64,000 nt of DNA from Paenibacillus radicis (ex Gao et al. 2016) (GCF_014641555.1 NZ_BMHY01000010.1:62001-126000); one strand, 5' to 3'; shown: positions 1-9,992, counted from the stretch's first letter. Numbers and translations: made by a program. The notes: a model not told the origin generated them from the sequence alone.

Positions 1-544
1 TCATATAGGCGACGCAGATAAATATCGCTATCGGCAGTTCAAACGCCGTATAGGGCATAATCAGCGCCGCATAAGTGTTCAAAATATGGATTTTATTCAT
101 TAATATAAACAACGGAACGAGCGTACTGTGGATCGGAATCAGCATCCCCAGCATGAATACGCCCATAACGAGCAGCTTGCCTCTGAACTGAAAGCGCGAC
201 AGCACGTAGCCGCTTAATGCACCAAGTACAAGCGTAAGAATCAGGGAAAGTATCGTGACGAAAAACGAGTTGACGTAAGCTCTCCCCATCTCGGCAACTT
301 CCCATGCCCGGGAAAAGTTGCTCCAGTTCCAGTGACTAGGCAAGCCGAATGGGCGGGAGAAAAACTCTTCGTTCGTTTTCAGTGCGCTTATAAACAGCCA
401 AAGCAATGGATACAGCGTAACTAAGGCGTAGACGGTAAGAGCGGCCCCGATAAGTTTCGATTTCAGCCAACGGAATCGGGGCAATCCCGCTTCCGATCGG
501 CTGGAGGAGGCTGGCTGCAGCGGCCTGGTCATGGGTGCGGACAT
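1..544 (-). CDS. Carbohydrate ABC transporter permease, MalG type (3' end outside window)
   Basis: Partial inner-membrane subunit of a sugar importer. The start is the ATG at 544, with GGAGG about 10 nt upstream; 181 codons are visible before the window edge, so the C-terminal part with the usual EAA loop is missing. The N-terminal cytoplasmic tail is followed by a hydrophobic segment containing ALVTLYPLLWLFISALK, typical of the MalG/LacG branch, and then by the characteristic segment LIPIHSTLVPLFILMNK. It lies 16 bp after the MalF-type permease and is the last visible gene of the kinase-regulator-binding protein-permease operon. The family is clear; the sugar cannot be told from sequence. 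Confidence 0.9.
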   Translation of the reverse strand, partial: MSAPMTRPLQPASSSRSEAGLPRFRWLKSKLIGAALTVYALVTLYPLLWLFISALKTNEEFFSRPFGLPSHWNWSNFSRAWEVAEMGRAYVNSFFVTILSLILTLVLGALSGYVLSRFQFRGKLLVMGVFMLGMLIPIHSTLVPLFILMNKIHILNTYAALIMPYTAFELPIAIFICVAYM

Positions 545-560
545 ACGAATCGTCCCCCTC

Positions 561-1436
561 CTATTTTTTGGATTTCATCAAATATTGGCTTCCGGCTACC
601 ATAATCAAGCTAATGACGACAATCATCGTAGACACGGCACTGCCGTAACCGAACCGATAGATCGAGAACGTATTGTTGTACATATAGGAAGCCAGCAGCT
701 CCGTCGAATGGGCAGGCCCGCCGCCCGTCATGACATAGATAAGGTCAAATGCCTTCAAACTTCCGGAAATACAGAGCACGACAGCTACTTTAATCGTGTC
801 CCAGATCATCGGGAGCTTAATAGAGAACAGCTTCCGTGAGCCATGGGCGCCGTCAATCTGTGCCGCATCGTCAATTTCGGAAGGAATGTTCTGCAAGGCT
901 GCGATAAACATAACGAGATAAGGCCCTACGTTCAGCCAAATAATCGGAACCATGATGGCGTACATCGATACCGACGGATCGGACAGCCACTGCATCTTCC
1001 AGCTGCCGAGTCCCAAAGAGTCGAGCAGAAAATTAAGGACGCCGATTTGCGGATGATAGATGTAGCCCCAAATGATACCGACGACGACCGATGAGAGAAC
1101 CATCGGCATAAAGATGGATGCGCGGATAAACTTCTGAAACCAGCCGTTTTTCAACAGCACAAGCGAAAGCAGCAGCGCAATCGGCACCTGTCCGAATACG
1201 GAAGCAGCTACGATAAGCAAATTGTTTTTAAATGATTTCCAAAACAGCGGGTCTTGCAGCACTTCGGCATAATTGTTCAAGCCGATAAACTTCATCGGGC
1301 CAATGCCCTTCCAATCGAAAAATCCGTAATAAGCCGACCAGACGATCGGTACGATGACGAAAAAAATAAAGATGCCCAGCGTGGGGAGCAAGCCGATCGC
1401 GATAAAGCTTCTAGTACGCATTGATGTCATGTTCAT
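561..1436 (-). CDS. Carbohydrate ABC transporter permease, MalF/UgpA type
   Basis: Integral membrane permease of 291 aa, the usual length for this family. There is a hydrophobic N-terminal segment near residues 13-35, several more membrane segments, and an EAA-like cytoplasmic loop around IPSEIDDAAQIDGAHGSRK that contacts the ATPase. Its partners are the MalG-type permease downstream and the binding lipoprotein upstream. No ATPase is encoded here; in Firmicutes such systems commonly share an MsmX-type ATPase encoded elsewhere. The ATG has AGGG 8 nt upstream. Substrate is unknown, probably an oligosaccharide judging by the YesMN-type regulators next door (inference). Confidence 0.93.
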   Translation of the reverse strand: MNMTSMRTRSFIAIGLLPTLGIFIFFVIVPIVWSAYYGFFDWKGIGPMKFIGLNNYAEVLQDPLFWKSFKNNLLIVAASVFGQVPIALLLSLVLLKNGWFQKFIRASIFMPMVLSSVVVGIIWGYIYHPQIGVLNFLLDSLGLGSWKMQWLSDPSVSMYAIMVPIIWLNVGPYLVMFIAALQNIPSEIDDAAQIDGAHGSRKLFSIKLPMIWDTIKVAVVLCISGSLKAFDLIYVMTGGGPAHSTELLASYMYNNTFSIYRFGYGSAVSTMIVVISLIMVAGSQYLMKSKK

Positions 1437-1503
1437 CCCTCCAACATCGAGCCAGAACGGCGGCCGTGCAGGCCGCGCGCTCCATTAACGGTTCGACTTG
1501 CCC

Positions 1504-2832
1504 TTATTGGCCTAACGCTTTCGATTGCGCATCTTGAATTTTTTTGGCGATATCCTCTGGCTTGCCGCCCATCAGCAGCTCCTGCAGACCATTATTAACC
1601 GCTTCGCCTCCTGCAGACGTCAGTTTACCGTCATATACAGGGGTCAGCTTCACGTTGTTCACCAGCTCATAAACTTCGCTGAAGATCGGCGACACTTTGC
1701 TCTTATCCAGCTCGACTTTGTAACTGACCAATTGATTGCTCTCCAGCGTCCGCTTCTGCGCATCTGGGCCCGACATTGCATAGATCAGCTCGAATGCAGC
1801 ATCCTTCTTCGTGCCGGTTGCATCTTTGCCAAGTCCCATGCCGACGCCAACAACGCCTGACAATGTGTTCGGCTCACCCTTGCCGCCCGGAATCGTCGGC
1901 AGCACCGTTGCCCCCATTTGCTCCAGTGCTTCTGCATTCGCATTGGAAGCCAGATTCGACAAAGCCCAGCCTCCGTCGATCATCATCGCTGCTTTGCCTT
2001 GAGCAAACATTTGCTCCATTTGTGTATTATCAATGGCATTAAATCCGTCCTGGAAAGCGCCGGCTTTGCCCAGATCCTGCATATACGTCAAAGCCTGTAC
2101 AAATTCCGGATCGGTAAATGAAGCGCCGTCCTGTTTAACTGCCTTCAAAAACCACTCCGTACCCGTCACCCGGTCAGCGAGCGAGCTGAAAATGCTGGAT
2201 TGCGCCAGCCAAGCCGCTTTATTGCCCAGCGCGATCGGTGTAATTCCTTTTCCTTTCAACACGCTGATGGCGTTCATCAGCTCATCCCATGTTTTAGGAA
2301 CCGTAAGACCGTTTTGTTCTAAAATCGATTTGTTATAGTAGAGAATGGAGGTTGGTGACAAGCCCATTGGCGCGCTGTAAATTTTGCCGTCAACCGTGAA
2401 CGCGTCAAACGAGTTTGGCATGAAGCCGTCTTTCCAATCCTGGTGGCTGTCAATCAGCTCGTTCACCGGCTGAATAAGTCCGGCTGCGGAAAATTCCTGT
2501 GTCATTGAGCCATTCGAAAGAATAAACACATCCGGCATTTCGCCAGCAGCCGCTACCGTCTTCAGCCTCGTCTTGTAGCCGTCCGGCGGAATCGCTTGAA
2601 TATCCAGCGTAACGTTAGGATGATCCTTCTGGTATTGCTCTATAATGGAACGCATCGTTTGCGCCCGCAGATCATCGCCCGTGAAATTATGCCAAAGCGA
2701 CAGCTTCACTTTCTCGCCGCCCGCAGGCTTCTCACCCTCGCCCGCCGTTCCCTTGTCGTTCGTGCCGCCGCATGCGGCCAGGACGGAAATAAGAAGCGCT
2801 GCTATTACTACCAATGCCATTCTTTTCTTCAT
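1504..2832 (-). CDS. Sugar-binding lipoprotein of ABC transporter (solute-binding family 1)
   Basis: Extracellular ligand-binding component, 442 aa. The signal peptide ends in a lipobox (ALLISVLAACGG), so the mature protein should be lipid-anchored at Cys21. A short acidic/Gly-Lys linker follows, then a type-1 solute-binding fold with LSLWHNFTGDD near the mature start and NGLTVPKTWDELMNA mid-protein, both typical of MsmE/UgpB-like proteins. It lies between the response regulator and the permeases. RBS GGAGG sits just upstream of the ATG. The ligand cannot be assigned. Confidence 0.93.
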   Translation of the reverse strand: MKKRMALVVIAALLISVLAACGGTNDKGTAGEGEKPAGGEKVKLSLWHNFTGDDLRAQTMRSIIEQYQKDHPNVTLDIQAIPPDGYKTRLKTVAAAGEMPDVFILSNGSMTQEFSAAGLIQPVNELIDSHQDWKDGFMPNSFDAFTVDGKIYSAPMGLSPTSILYYNKSILEQNGLTVPKTWDELMNAISVLKGKGITPIALGNKAAWLAQSSIFSSLADRVTGTEWFLKAVKQDGASFTDPEFVQALTYMQDLGKAGAFQDGFNAIDNTQMEQMFAQGKAAMMIDGGWALSNLASNANAEALEQMGATVLPTIPGGKGEPNTLSGVVGVGMGLGKDATGTKKDAAFELIYAMSGPDAQKRTLESNQLVSYKVELDKSKVSPIFSEVYELVNNVKLTPVYDGKLTSAGGEAVNNGLQELLMGGKPEDIAKKIQDAQSKALGQ

Positions 2833-2930
2833 GTCATGTTTCCTCCTTCAATAGTGGGGTTACATTCGAGTATAGGGAAACCAACCTGACATTGGCAGGG
2901 GACAGACACCGGATTAAGGGTAGAAAAAGA

Positions 2931-4475
2931 TCAGCTTCTTGCCCGATATTCGGAAGGCGTTAGCCCCGTGTAACGTTTGAACAGCTGGCTAAAATATTTC
3001 ATATCGGCGTAGCCAACCCGGCTGGCCACGTCGCTCACCTTAATCGGAGAGTCGCCCAGCAGCGCCTTCGCCCGCTCGATTCGGGCAATGGTTACAAATT
3101 CAATATAGGTATGGCCGGTCTCGCGCTTAAACACCTCACTGAAATGGTTCGGGTTGAGATGAACGTTTTTAGCGACTTGCTGCAGCGTAAGCTCCTTATC
3201 CAAATGATCGTGGATATAGGCGATGGAGCGGTTAATGTAGGGAATCCCTGCGTTTCCCACCGCTTCTGCGTAGACATGCATAAGGTGATTTAAGGGTGCT
3301 AGCATTTGCAATCGTTGGCTGTCGCTAATGGCTGCTTGTTCTGAAATCCGGGGCAGATGGGCAAGCGTCCCGCTCCCTTCTCCAAAGGATGCCAGCACGC
3401 GCTCAATCCAGCGATGGGCGGAAATGAGCACAGAATTGACGAACGCCTGCATCGATTGCGGCGTAGCATCAGGATCTGCCAGCAGCGCTTCCGTCGTCGC
3501 TTCCACCCATCGCTGCAAGGAGGCTGGATCACCCTCCTTGAGAAGTGTGGTGAGCATTTGCTCCTCTTCGATCGTGCAGACGGTACGACCGCCTTTCCGC
3601 TCGATCACATTGGCGTAACACAACAAACGCACCTCCCTTGCGAATTCCTGAAAGCCCAGAGCGATGGCCGACTCTTTATTCGATAACGGCAGGCCGCTCC
3701 AATCCGCAACGATGGAGCCTGCCCCCGCAAACAATTTGCATTTCAGTCTCCGCTCGATTCGAAGCAGGTCGCTATCAAAGCGCTTTAGCCCGCCTTCATC
3801 GCCCAAAAGGCCGTCCCGTCTCAACACGACGAGCAAAACGTTATCACGAATAAGCGCCTCGCCCTCTACCAGCTCTCTCATCATATTGTGGACCGCGAAT
3901 AGAAGCAGTCTGCCGTCCTCGGCTGCGCCTCCCCAGCCCGAAGCCGTTACGGTAACAGCCTGTAAGGGGGAAGCTGCGCCCAGCTTGAGTCCCGGCAGCA
4001 GCTTTCCAGCCTGTTCCAGCTGCCGTTCATCAGGCTCCGGACCGGAGACGAGCTTCTCCAGCAGCGAATCGCGCAGCTGATCCGGCTTTAACGTATGCAA
4101 GCGGCCAAGGACCCGCTGCTTTGCCCCGTTAACTGCACGGATGATCTCGTCCGGACGGCTTGTTTTCAGCAAATAGTCGCTAACCCCCTGACGGATCGCT
4201 TGCTGCGCGTAAGAGAACTGGTCGTAGCCGGTCAAGATGAGCACTTCACTATCAGGGAGCAGACGTCTGGCCTCACCGGCCAGCTCCAGCCCGTCGCGTC
4301 CGGTCATTCGGATGTCGGTCAGTATAATTTCCGGCCGCTCCAGTGCGATCCTCTCCATCGCTTCCTCTGCGGAGGCCGCCGGCCTGAGCAGCTCATAACC
4401 AAGCTCCTCCCATTTGATAACTGTGCTAAGACCAGTCCGAATAATAACCTCGTCATCGACGATTAAGAGCTTCAT
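2931..4475 (-). CDS. Two-component response regulator, YesN type (REC + AraC HTH)
   Basis: 514 aa. The N-terminal receiver domain (1-120) has the acidic pair DD at residues 7-8, phospho-acceptor Asp in ILTDIRMTGRDG near residue 55, and Lys in DYLLKTS near 104. A long poorly conserved middle follows. The C-terminal AraC/XylS double helix-turn-helix (about 412-514) includes KNVHLNPNHFSEVFKRETG and SRVGYADMKYFSQLFKRYTG. The start codon overlaps the end of the kinase gene by 4 bp, so the pair is translationally coupled. It probably activates the downstream binding-protein/permease genes in response to extracellular sugar, as described for Paenibacillus and Bacillus YesMN pairs. Confidence 0.95.
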   Translation of the reverse strand: MKLLIVDDEVIIRTGLSTVIKWEELGYELLRPAASAEEAMERIALERPEIILTDIRMTGRDGLELAGEARRLLPDSEVLILTGYDQFSYAQQAIRQGVSDYLLKTSRPDEIIRAVNGAKQRVLGRLHTLKPDQLRDSLLEKLVSGPEPDERQLEQAGKLLPGLKLGAASPLQAVTVTASGWGGAAEDGRLLLFAVHNMMRELVEGEALIRDNVLLVVLRRDGLLGDEGGLKRFDSDLLRIERRLKCKLFAGAGSIVADWSGLPLSNKESAIALGFQEFAREVRLLCYANVIERKGGRTVCTIEEEQMLTTLLKEGDPASLQRWVEATTEALLADPDATPQSMQAFVNSVLISAHRWIERVLASFGEGSGTLAHLPRISEQAAISDSQRLQMLAPLNHLMHVYAEAVGNAGIPYINRSIAYIHDHLDKELTLQQVAKNVHLNPNHFSEVFKRETGHTYIEFVTIARIERAKALLGDSPIKVSDVASRVGYADMKYFSQLFKRYTGLTPSEYRARS

Positions 4476-6244
4476 ACCGCTTCCTCCTCCTGTGAGATGG
4501 GAATTGCGAAAGAGACGCGCGTGCCGATTTGTTCGGTGCTTTCCACACGCAGTCCCGCTTCCGTTCCGTAATGCAGCAGCAGCCGCTTATGGACGTTGCG
4601 CAAGCCATAGCTTCCTTCCTGCAGCCGTTCACGCTCTCTGACCCGGTCATCCGGACCGTGCAGTTCTTTCTCGATTGCAGACAGCTTTAGAGCGTCCATT
4701 CCAGCTCCGTTATCCGATACGGCAAAAGCCATCCAGCCCCCTTGCCGCTGGGCGGTTACCGTAATTTCACCAAAGCCTTCTCTTTTCTGAACCCCATGAA
4801 TGAGCGCATTTTCAATTAAGGGCTGAAGCAGCAGCTTCAGCATGACCTGCTCCCGCAGCTCGGGATCAATCCGCATCGTCAGCTTAAAGCGATCCGGGAA
4901 ACGAATGGCCTGAATCGTCGCATAGTGACCCGCATGCGCGGCTTCCTGCTCCACCGGGCAAAACTCCTCCCCTTTATTCAGGCTGAATCGCAGAAAATCG
5001 CTTAAACTGCCAACCATATCGGCGGTCTTCGCATCCTGATTCATAAGCGCCATCCAGTGAATCGAGGATAGCGTATTGTAAAGAAAGTGCGGGTTGATCT
5101 GCGCCTGGAGCGCCTGCATATCCGCTTCTTTTTTGTACGATTCCTCCAGCTTAACCTGCTCGGTCAATGCAGCAATCCGCTCGCTAAATTTGTTATAGCT
5201 CCGAACCAGCTGACCAACCTCGTCCATCGTCTCGACTGGGTATGTCTGCATTGGCTCCTCCGGATTCGAGCTTTTTAGAAATTGGGTCAGCATCGTCAAC
5301 GGGTTCGTAATGCGCTGAACGAAATAAAGCACAAGCGCCGTTACGATAATAATCGAGAGCACGATGACGATCGCCATAATTTTCAGCACATAGTTGTTTT
5401 GCGACCGGTACTCGGAGAAAGGCATAATGCCCGTCAGCCGCCAATTGACGCCTGCAACCGTATCATGCAGAACTGTCCGTTTGTCATCGCCGCTTCCGTA
5501 ATTAGCTGCCCCTGAATGGCCTTTAGCGCTGTAACCGGGCAGCAGCTCCGCCATCGTGGCGGGCATCTTTTCTTGAATGGAGCCCGTTAATAACTGTCCT
5601 TCCGCATTGGACAGCACAACGCTCCCGCCTCCCGGCATGCCGGCTTGGGCCAATATTCTAGAAAGCGCTTTCTCATCAACGCTAATAACAAGCGTGCCGA
5701 TTTGTTTGAACGAATTAATGCTTCGAATCGGCCGGACGAGAGAAATAACCTGCTTCGTTCCCGCCGCTGTCGTCGTCTCATAGCGGGTCGACCACCACTT
5801 CTCGGAAGCTTGAAAGCTTTGTCCGTCTTGTCCCGAAATCGTCGGCAGCGCTGTCTTAAAAATCGTTGTATTGGATAATAAATGCGATTGGTACATGGGA
5901 TAAATCGTAATGTCGGAAATATAAGATTTGGAGAATACGAGATTGGATAAAAACTCGATCATCTGCGTCTGCTTGACGGCATCGTCGCCGCGGTTGCTTA
6001 AGTACTGCTGAATATCCTTTTGCCCGATAATAAAGATCGAGATGTTCTCAATATCCTGCACGATGAACTCCAAATTAGTAGCCGTCTGGCTTAAAATGCT
6101 CAACCCCGACTGCTTCGCCTTCTGCTCCGTTGCTGTTGACGCCATGTCGTAGGAAAACAAACCTAGCGCGAGCAGCGGAATCAATACAGACAGCAGGAGC
6201 AAAAAGCTAAGCTTTCGTTTCAGCGAGCTGCTGATCCAGCGCAT
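4472..6244 (-). CDS. Sensor histidine kinase, YesM type
   Basis: Membrane sensor kinase of about 590 aa. Two transmembrane segments (about 8-30 and 285-308) flank an extracellular Cache-like sensor region. A HAMP linker follows, then a His_kinase (PF06580) domain with QINPHFLYNTLSSIHWMAL near residue 383, whose His is the predicted phosphorylation site. The ATP-binding domain has the N-box around PLIENALIHG and GAGMDALK. I prefer the ATG at 6244 because GGGAGAG lies 7 nt upstream; the frame also stays open to a TTG at 6271, adding nine residues. Its 3' end overlaps the regulator gene by 4 bp. Confidence 0.93.
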   Translation of the reverse strand: MRWISSSLKRKLSFLLLLSVLIPLLALGLFSYDMASTATEQKAKQSGLSILSQTATNLEFIVQDIENISIFIIGQKDIQQYLSNRGDDAVKQTQMIEFLSNLVFSKSYISDITIYPMYQSHLLSNTTIFKTALPTISGQDGQSFQASEKWWSTRYETTTAAGTKQVISLVRPIRSINSFKQIGTLVISVDEKALSRILAQAGMPGGGSVVLSNAEGQLLTGSIQEKMPATMAELLPGYSAKGHSGAANYGSGDDKRTVLHDTVAGVNWRLTGIMPFSEYRSQNNYVLKIMAIVIVLSIIIVTALVLYFVQRITNPLTMLTQFLKSSNPEEPMQTYPVETMDEVGQLVRSYNKFSERIAALTEQVKLEESYKKEADMQALQAQINPHFLYNTLSSIHWMALMNQDAKTADMVGSLSDFLRFSLNKGEEFCPVEQEAAHAGHYATIQAIRFPDRFKLTMRIDPELREQVMLKLLLQPLIENALIHGVQKREGFGEITVTAQRQGGWMAFAVSDNGAGMDALKLSAIEKELHGPDDRVRERERLQEGSYGLRNVHKRLLLHYGTEAGLRVESTEQIGTRVSFAIPISQEEEAV

Positions 6245-6405
6245 TTCCCATCTCTCCCATCCTCGCTTCAAGTTCTAGCCTCTTGGTGTGCTATTCACAG
6301 CTATCCTACCATACTTTTTTTTAGCAAAACAGATTTTTTGTTTGATTTTTACAATCATCAGGTGTACCCTGTAGGCAGTAAGCGATTAAGGAAAGCAGGG
6401 ATAGC

Positions 6406-7098
6406 ATGGAATCGATTGCCCAGGAGCTCAGCTTCATGACCGAGTTGGCGAAAGGCATTACTGCGCAGTTCGGCGATAGCTGCGAGGTCGTCGTGCACGA
6501 CTGGTCGCGCCCCTATGATTCAACGATTGTCGCGATTGAGAACGGTCACGTCACCGGACGCAAGGTCGGCGACCCCGGCACGAATCTGGGGCTCGAAATT
6601 ATGCGAGGAACGACCGAAGGCGACAATCGGCATAATTACATTACACAAACGAAAGACGGCCGCATCCTTCGCTCTACTTCGATGTATGTGAAGAACAATG
6701 CGGGGACGATCATCGGTGCTATCTGCATCAACTTTGACATCACCGATCTTATGGTAGCGGAGAAAACGCTGCAATCTCTCACCGCAAGCGGGCTCGCGCC
6801 TGTTCGCGAGTCTTTCGTCAGCAACGTCAACGATTTGCTGGATACGCTCATTCAAGAGACGCAGGAAGCGATCGGCAAACCGGCGGCCATTATGGCGAAG
6901 GAGGATAAAGTCCGCTTCATTCAGCTGCTGGATCAAAAAGGCGCTTTTCTGATTAAAAAATCAGGAGAGAAGGTATGCAGCTACCTCGGTATTTCGAAAT
7001 ATACGCTGTACAGCTATTTGGATGAATCAAAATCTGCGGCAGCCGATTCCGATGCTCAAGCAGAGCCGGCCTCGGTGCCTGATCGAGGAGGTTTGTAA
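6406..7098 (+). CDS. YheO/DauR-like PAS-HTH transcriptional regulator
   Basis: 230 aa. The YheO-like PAS_6 domain (about 8-118) shows CEVVVHDWSRPYDSTIVAIENG-type sequence in its first third and IIGAICINFDITDL near residue 105. The C-terminal part (about 160-215) is the matching HTH (PF13309-like), ending SYLGISKYTLYSYLDE. Members of this family include the D-arginine utilisation regulator DauR. The stop codon lies one base before the ATG of the next gene, so it is the first gene of the D-amino-acid operon and the likely ligand-responsive regulator of it. It is transcribed divergently from the yesM-like kinase. Confidence 0.88.
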   Translation: MESIAQELSFMTELAKGITAQFGDSCEVVVHDWSRPYDSTIVAIENGHVTGRKVGDPGTNLGLEIMRGTTEGDNRHNYITQTKDGRILRSTSMYVKNNAGTIIGAICINFDITDLMVAEKTLQSLTASGLAPVRESFVSNVNDLLDTLIQETQEAIGKPAAIMAKEDKVRFIQLLDQKGAFLIKKSGEKVCSYLGISKYTLYSYLDESKSAAADSDAQAEPASVPDRGGL

Positions 7099-7099
7099 A

Positions 7100-8239
7100 A
7101 TGTCGATGTCCTTGCAAGCAGAGGAAGAAATCGTCGTGAAAGGGAATGCCCCGGAAACGCCCTGTATCATCATTGACAGCTCTGTCGTCGACCACAATAT
7201 CCGTGAAATGGCAGAGCGTATCCGGCGTCTTGGAGTCAAGCTCCGCCCGCATGCCAAGACACATAAACTGCCGGAAATGGCCGCTCGCCAAGTGGAAGCA
7301 GGGGCTGTCGGCATTACCGTTGCCAAGCTGTCGGAAGCGGAAGTGATGGCGGATGGCGGCATTGCCGATATCTTCATCGCTTACCCTATCGTCAGCGAGA
7401 AGAAGCTGCGGCGGGCCGCGGTATTAAGCCGGCGTATCCGGCTGATTCTTACTGTCGACAGCTTGGAAGGCGCAAGAAGGGCGGCAGCTGTCGCTGTGAA
7501 GGAAGAGTCAACCTTTGAGGTTCGTCTTGAAATCGACAGCGGCTTGCATCGTACCGGCGTATTGCCGGAGAACGCCCTTGCGCTTGCCAAGGAGATTCAT
7601 GCGCTGGAGGGTATTCGCTTGACCGGCATTTTCACCTATCGCGGTGCCATGCTGGATGGCAAGTCCACGATGGATCTGCGGGCAGCGGGTCTTGAAGAAG
7701 GACGGCTCATGGCCGTTACAGCTCAGGCATTGCGTGCCGAAGGGCTTCCCATCGCGGATGTCAGCGTAGGTTCTACGCCAACATCCGTGTTTGCAGCAGA
7801 GGTTGAAGGCGTAACCGAAGTCCGGCCCGGCACTTATATTTTCCATGATCGGATGCAAGCGGCCTATGGCGTATGTTCCCTTGAAGATTGCGCAGCTACA
7901 GTCTGGGTCACGGTAGTCAGCCGTCCTTCGGCGGAATTGATCGTCGTGGACGGCGGCAGCAAAACCTTCGCCACCGACGTGCAGCCGAACAATCCGCCGC
8001 TTCATCTGCAAGGCTTCGGCCATATTATGGGGGCGCCTGATGCGGTTCTGGAGCGAATGAACGAGGAGCATGGCATGATTCGCATCGGTGCCCATCATCC
8101 ATACGAGGTAGGCGACGTTATTCAGATTATTCCGAATCATATTTGCAGCACCGTTAATTTGCATAATGACGTCTATGTCACGGAGCCTAGCGGCGCTTTA
8201 CGGAAAACGCGGGTTGCGGCGCGCGGCATGCTGGAATAG
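7100..8239 (+). CDS. PLP-dependent D-threonine aldolase / D-serine dehydratase family enzyme
   Basis: Fold-type III PLP enzyme, 379 aa. The PLP lysine is expected at Lys53 in LRPHAKTHK. The C-terminal domain carries ELIVVDGGSKTFATD and IPNHICSTVNLH. The His347-x-Cys349 pair matches the zinc ligands of eukaryotic-type D-serine dehydratase, whereas classical D-threonine aldolases have His-x-Asp; the activity could therefore be dehydratase-like. The start is the ATG at 7100, with GAGGAGG 9 nt upstream; the same frame extends open to 7022 inside the previous gene but has no ribosome site. It sits in one unit with a deacylase for N-acyl-D-amino acids and a RidA-type deaminase. Confidence 0.88.
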   Translation: MSMSLQAEEEIVVKGNAPETPCIIIDSSVVDHNIREMAERIRRLGVKLRPHAKTHKLPEMAARQVEAGAVGITVAKLSEAEVMADGGIADIFIAYPIVSEKKLRRAAVLSRRIRLILTVDSLEGARRAAAVAVKEESTFEVRLEIDSGLHRTGVLPENALALAKEIHALEGIRLTGIFTYRGAMLDGKSTMDLRAAGLEEGRLMAVTAQALRAEGLPIADVSVGSTPTSVFAAEVEGVTEVRPGTYIFHDRMQAAYGVCSLEDCAATVWVTVVSRPSAELIVVDGGSKTFATDVQPNNPPLHLQGFGHIMGAPDAVLERMNEEHGMIRIGAHHPYEVGDVIQIIPNHICSTVNLHNDVYVTEPSGALRKTRVAARGMLE

Positions 8240-8301
8240 CAAGGCATTAAAGTTTTTATTATGATCATTCATCCTATTTCCCCCGGGAGGGTCATTGCGG
8301 C

Positions 8302-9906
8302 ATGCTGGATCTCATATTGAAAAACGGAAAAATCGTCGACGGCAGCGGAAACCCTTGGTTTGCTGGCGACATCGGCATAAAGGACGGCATCATTGCTTCT
8401 ATAGGCAGCGTGGATCAAGAGGCTCGCGAAGTCATTGACGTCGGAAAGCAAATTATTTCACCCGGTTTCATTGACGGGCATTGCCACTCCGATCTGATGA
8501 TTATCGACCACCCTTACAGCGAGATCAAGCTGCAGCAAGGGGTAACGGCCGAGGTCGTCGGCAATTGCGGCCTCGCCCCTGCCCCATTCGTCCGGAGCCG
8601 GGCCGAGCTGCTTCAAACCTATGTGCAGCCCGTGCTTGGCAGTACGAATTGGGAATGGCCGTGGGAGACGGTCGGGCAATATATGGAGCATGTCGCCCGA
8701 TCTAATCCCTCTGAGCATATCGCAACCTATGTAGCCCATGGCGCGCTGCGAATTGCTGTAATGGGATTCGAGAACCGTCCCGCTACTAAAGCTCAGATTG
8801 ATCGGATGAAAGAGCTGCTGGAGGAAGGACTTCAAGCAGGCGCGATCGGCTTGTCCATCGGCCTGCTGTATGCGCCCGGCAGCTATACCTCCCGCGAAGA
8901 GCTGGCAGAGCTTTGCAGTGTGCTTCCAAAATATGATGGTCTGCTCTCCACGCACATCCGGGGTGAAGGCAATAATCTGCTGCCTTCGGTTCAAGAAGTG
9001 ATCTGGATTGCGGAGAAGGCCGGCATTTCACTGCATATTAGCCATTTGAAGGCCGCCGGCAAGGCGAATTGGGGTAAAGCGCTGGATGCGCTTGAGCTTG
9101 TTGAGGATGCAAGGGCTCGGGGCATGGATGTTACCGTTGATGTCTATCCGTATTCGGCAGGCTCCACGACACTCACGACTGTCCTTCCCCCTTGGGTGCT
9201 GGAGGGCGGAATTGAGCGGACGCTTGCCGCATTCCGCGACAAGCAGCTCCGCTTGCGTATCAAAGAGGAGCTGAGCCGCGAGCAGGACAGCTGGGACAAT
9301 CTCGTCTGCTCCACTGGCTGGCAAAGCATTATTATTGCCTCTGTTCAGAGTGATGCCAACCGGCATCTGGAGGGCCGATCCATTGCGGAAGCTGCCGAGC
9401 TGCGGGGCGAGCACCCCGTCGATTGCATGATGGACCTGCTGCTGGAGGAAGACGGACAGATCGCGATTGTCTATTTCCATATGTCCGATGATGATGTAAA
9501 GCAGGTCATCGGCTACGAGAAGTCGCTGATCGCCTCCGACAGCTTGAATTGCGAAACCGGCAAGCCGCATCCGCGGACTTATGGCACTTTCCCCCGTGTC
9601 TTTGCCAAATATGTCCGGCAAGACAAGGTGCTGTCCTTAGAGCAAGCGGTTCGCAAGCTGACCTCCTTCCCTGTGCAGCGCTTTAAGCTGGGCAAAAGAG
9701 GACTGCTCGTGCCTGGCTACGCTGCCGACTTGACCGTATTCAATCTCGATACGATCCAGGATACCGCAACCTTCGAGCAGCCTCGCCAATACCCTACGGG
9801 CATTAGCCATGTCATCGTTGGCGGCCAGTTGACGCTGCAGCACGGCACGCACACCCATAAACGCGAAGGCCAGTTGATTCGCGCGCATCGCTGCTGCTCG
9901 CTTTAG
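8302..9906 (+). CDS. N-acyl-D-amino-acid deacylase (D-aminoacylase), amidohydrolase superfamily
   Basis: 534 aa. Zinc hydrolase freeing D-amino acids from N-acyl derivatives. Motifs fit D-aminoacylase: GFIDGHCHSD (His60, His62), VVGNCGLAP (Cys89, a zinc ligand in the characterised enzyme), STHIRGEG and SLHISHLKAAG (the later His ligands), and LIASDSLNCETGKPHPR (catalytic Asp). The N-terminal LILKNGKIVDGSGNPWF strand pair is the usual amidohydrolase beta-sandwich. Start ATG at 8302 has GGGAGGG 9 nt upstream. It follows the PLP enzyme by 62 bp. D-aminoacylase is more likely than dihydropyrimidinase or D-glutamate deacylase because of the NCG motif and neighbours; exact substrate is not determinable. 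Confidence 0.9.
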   Translation: MLDLILKNGKIVDGSGNPWFAGDIGIKDGIIASIGSVDQEAREVIDVGKQIISPGFIDGHCHSDLMIIDHPYSEIKLQQGVTAEVVGNCGLAPAPFVRSRAELLQTYVQPVLGSTNWEWPWETVGQYMEHVARSNPSEHIATYVAHGALRIAVMGFENRPATKAQIDRMKELLEEGLQAGAIGLSIGLLYAPGSYTSREELAELCSVLPKYDGLLSTHIRGEGNNLLPSVQEVIWIAEKAGISLHISHLKAAGKANWGKALDALELVEDARARGMDVTVDVYPYSAGSTTLTTVLPPWVLEGGIERTLAAFRDKQLRLRIKEELSREQDSWDNLVCSTGWQSIIIASVQSDANRHLEGRSIAEAAELRGEHPVDCMMDLLLEEDGQIAIVYFHMSDDDVKQVIGYEKSLIASDSLNCETGKPHPRTYGTFPRVFAKYVRQDKVLSLEQAVRKLTSFPVQRFKLGKRGLLVPGYAADLTVFNLDTIQDTATFEQPRQYPTGISHVIVGGQLTLQHGTHTHKREGQLIRAHRCCSL

Positions 9907-9992
9907 AAGTTTTATTGAGAAAGTAACTACAGAATAGAGCAAAAATAAGGTTAAGGTTAGAGTTAACCCATTATAAGGAGGAATTTATTCAT

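Noticed and set aside
7022..7099. N-terminal extension of the PLP enzyme
   Set aside because: Lies within the previous gene in another frame; the ribosome site before 7100 decides the start.
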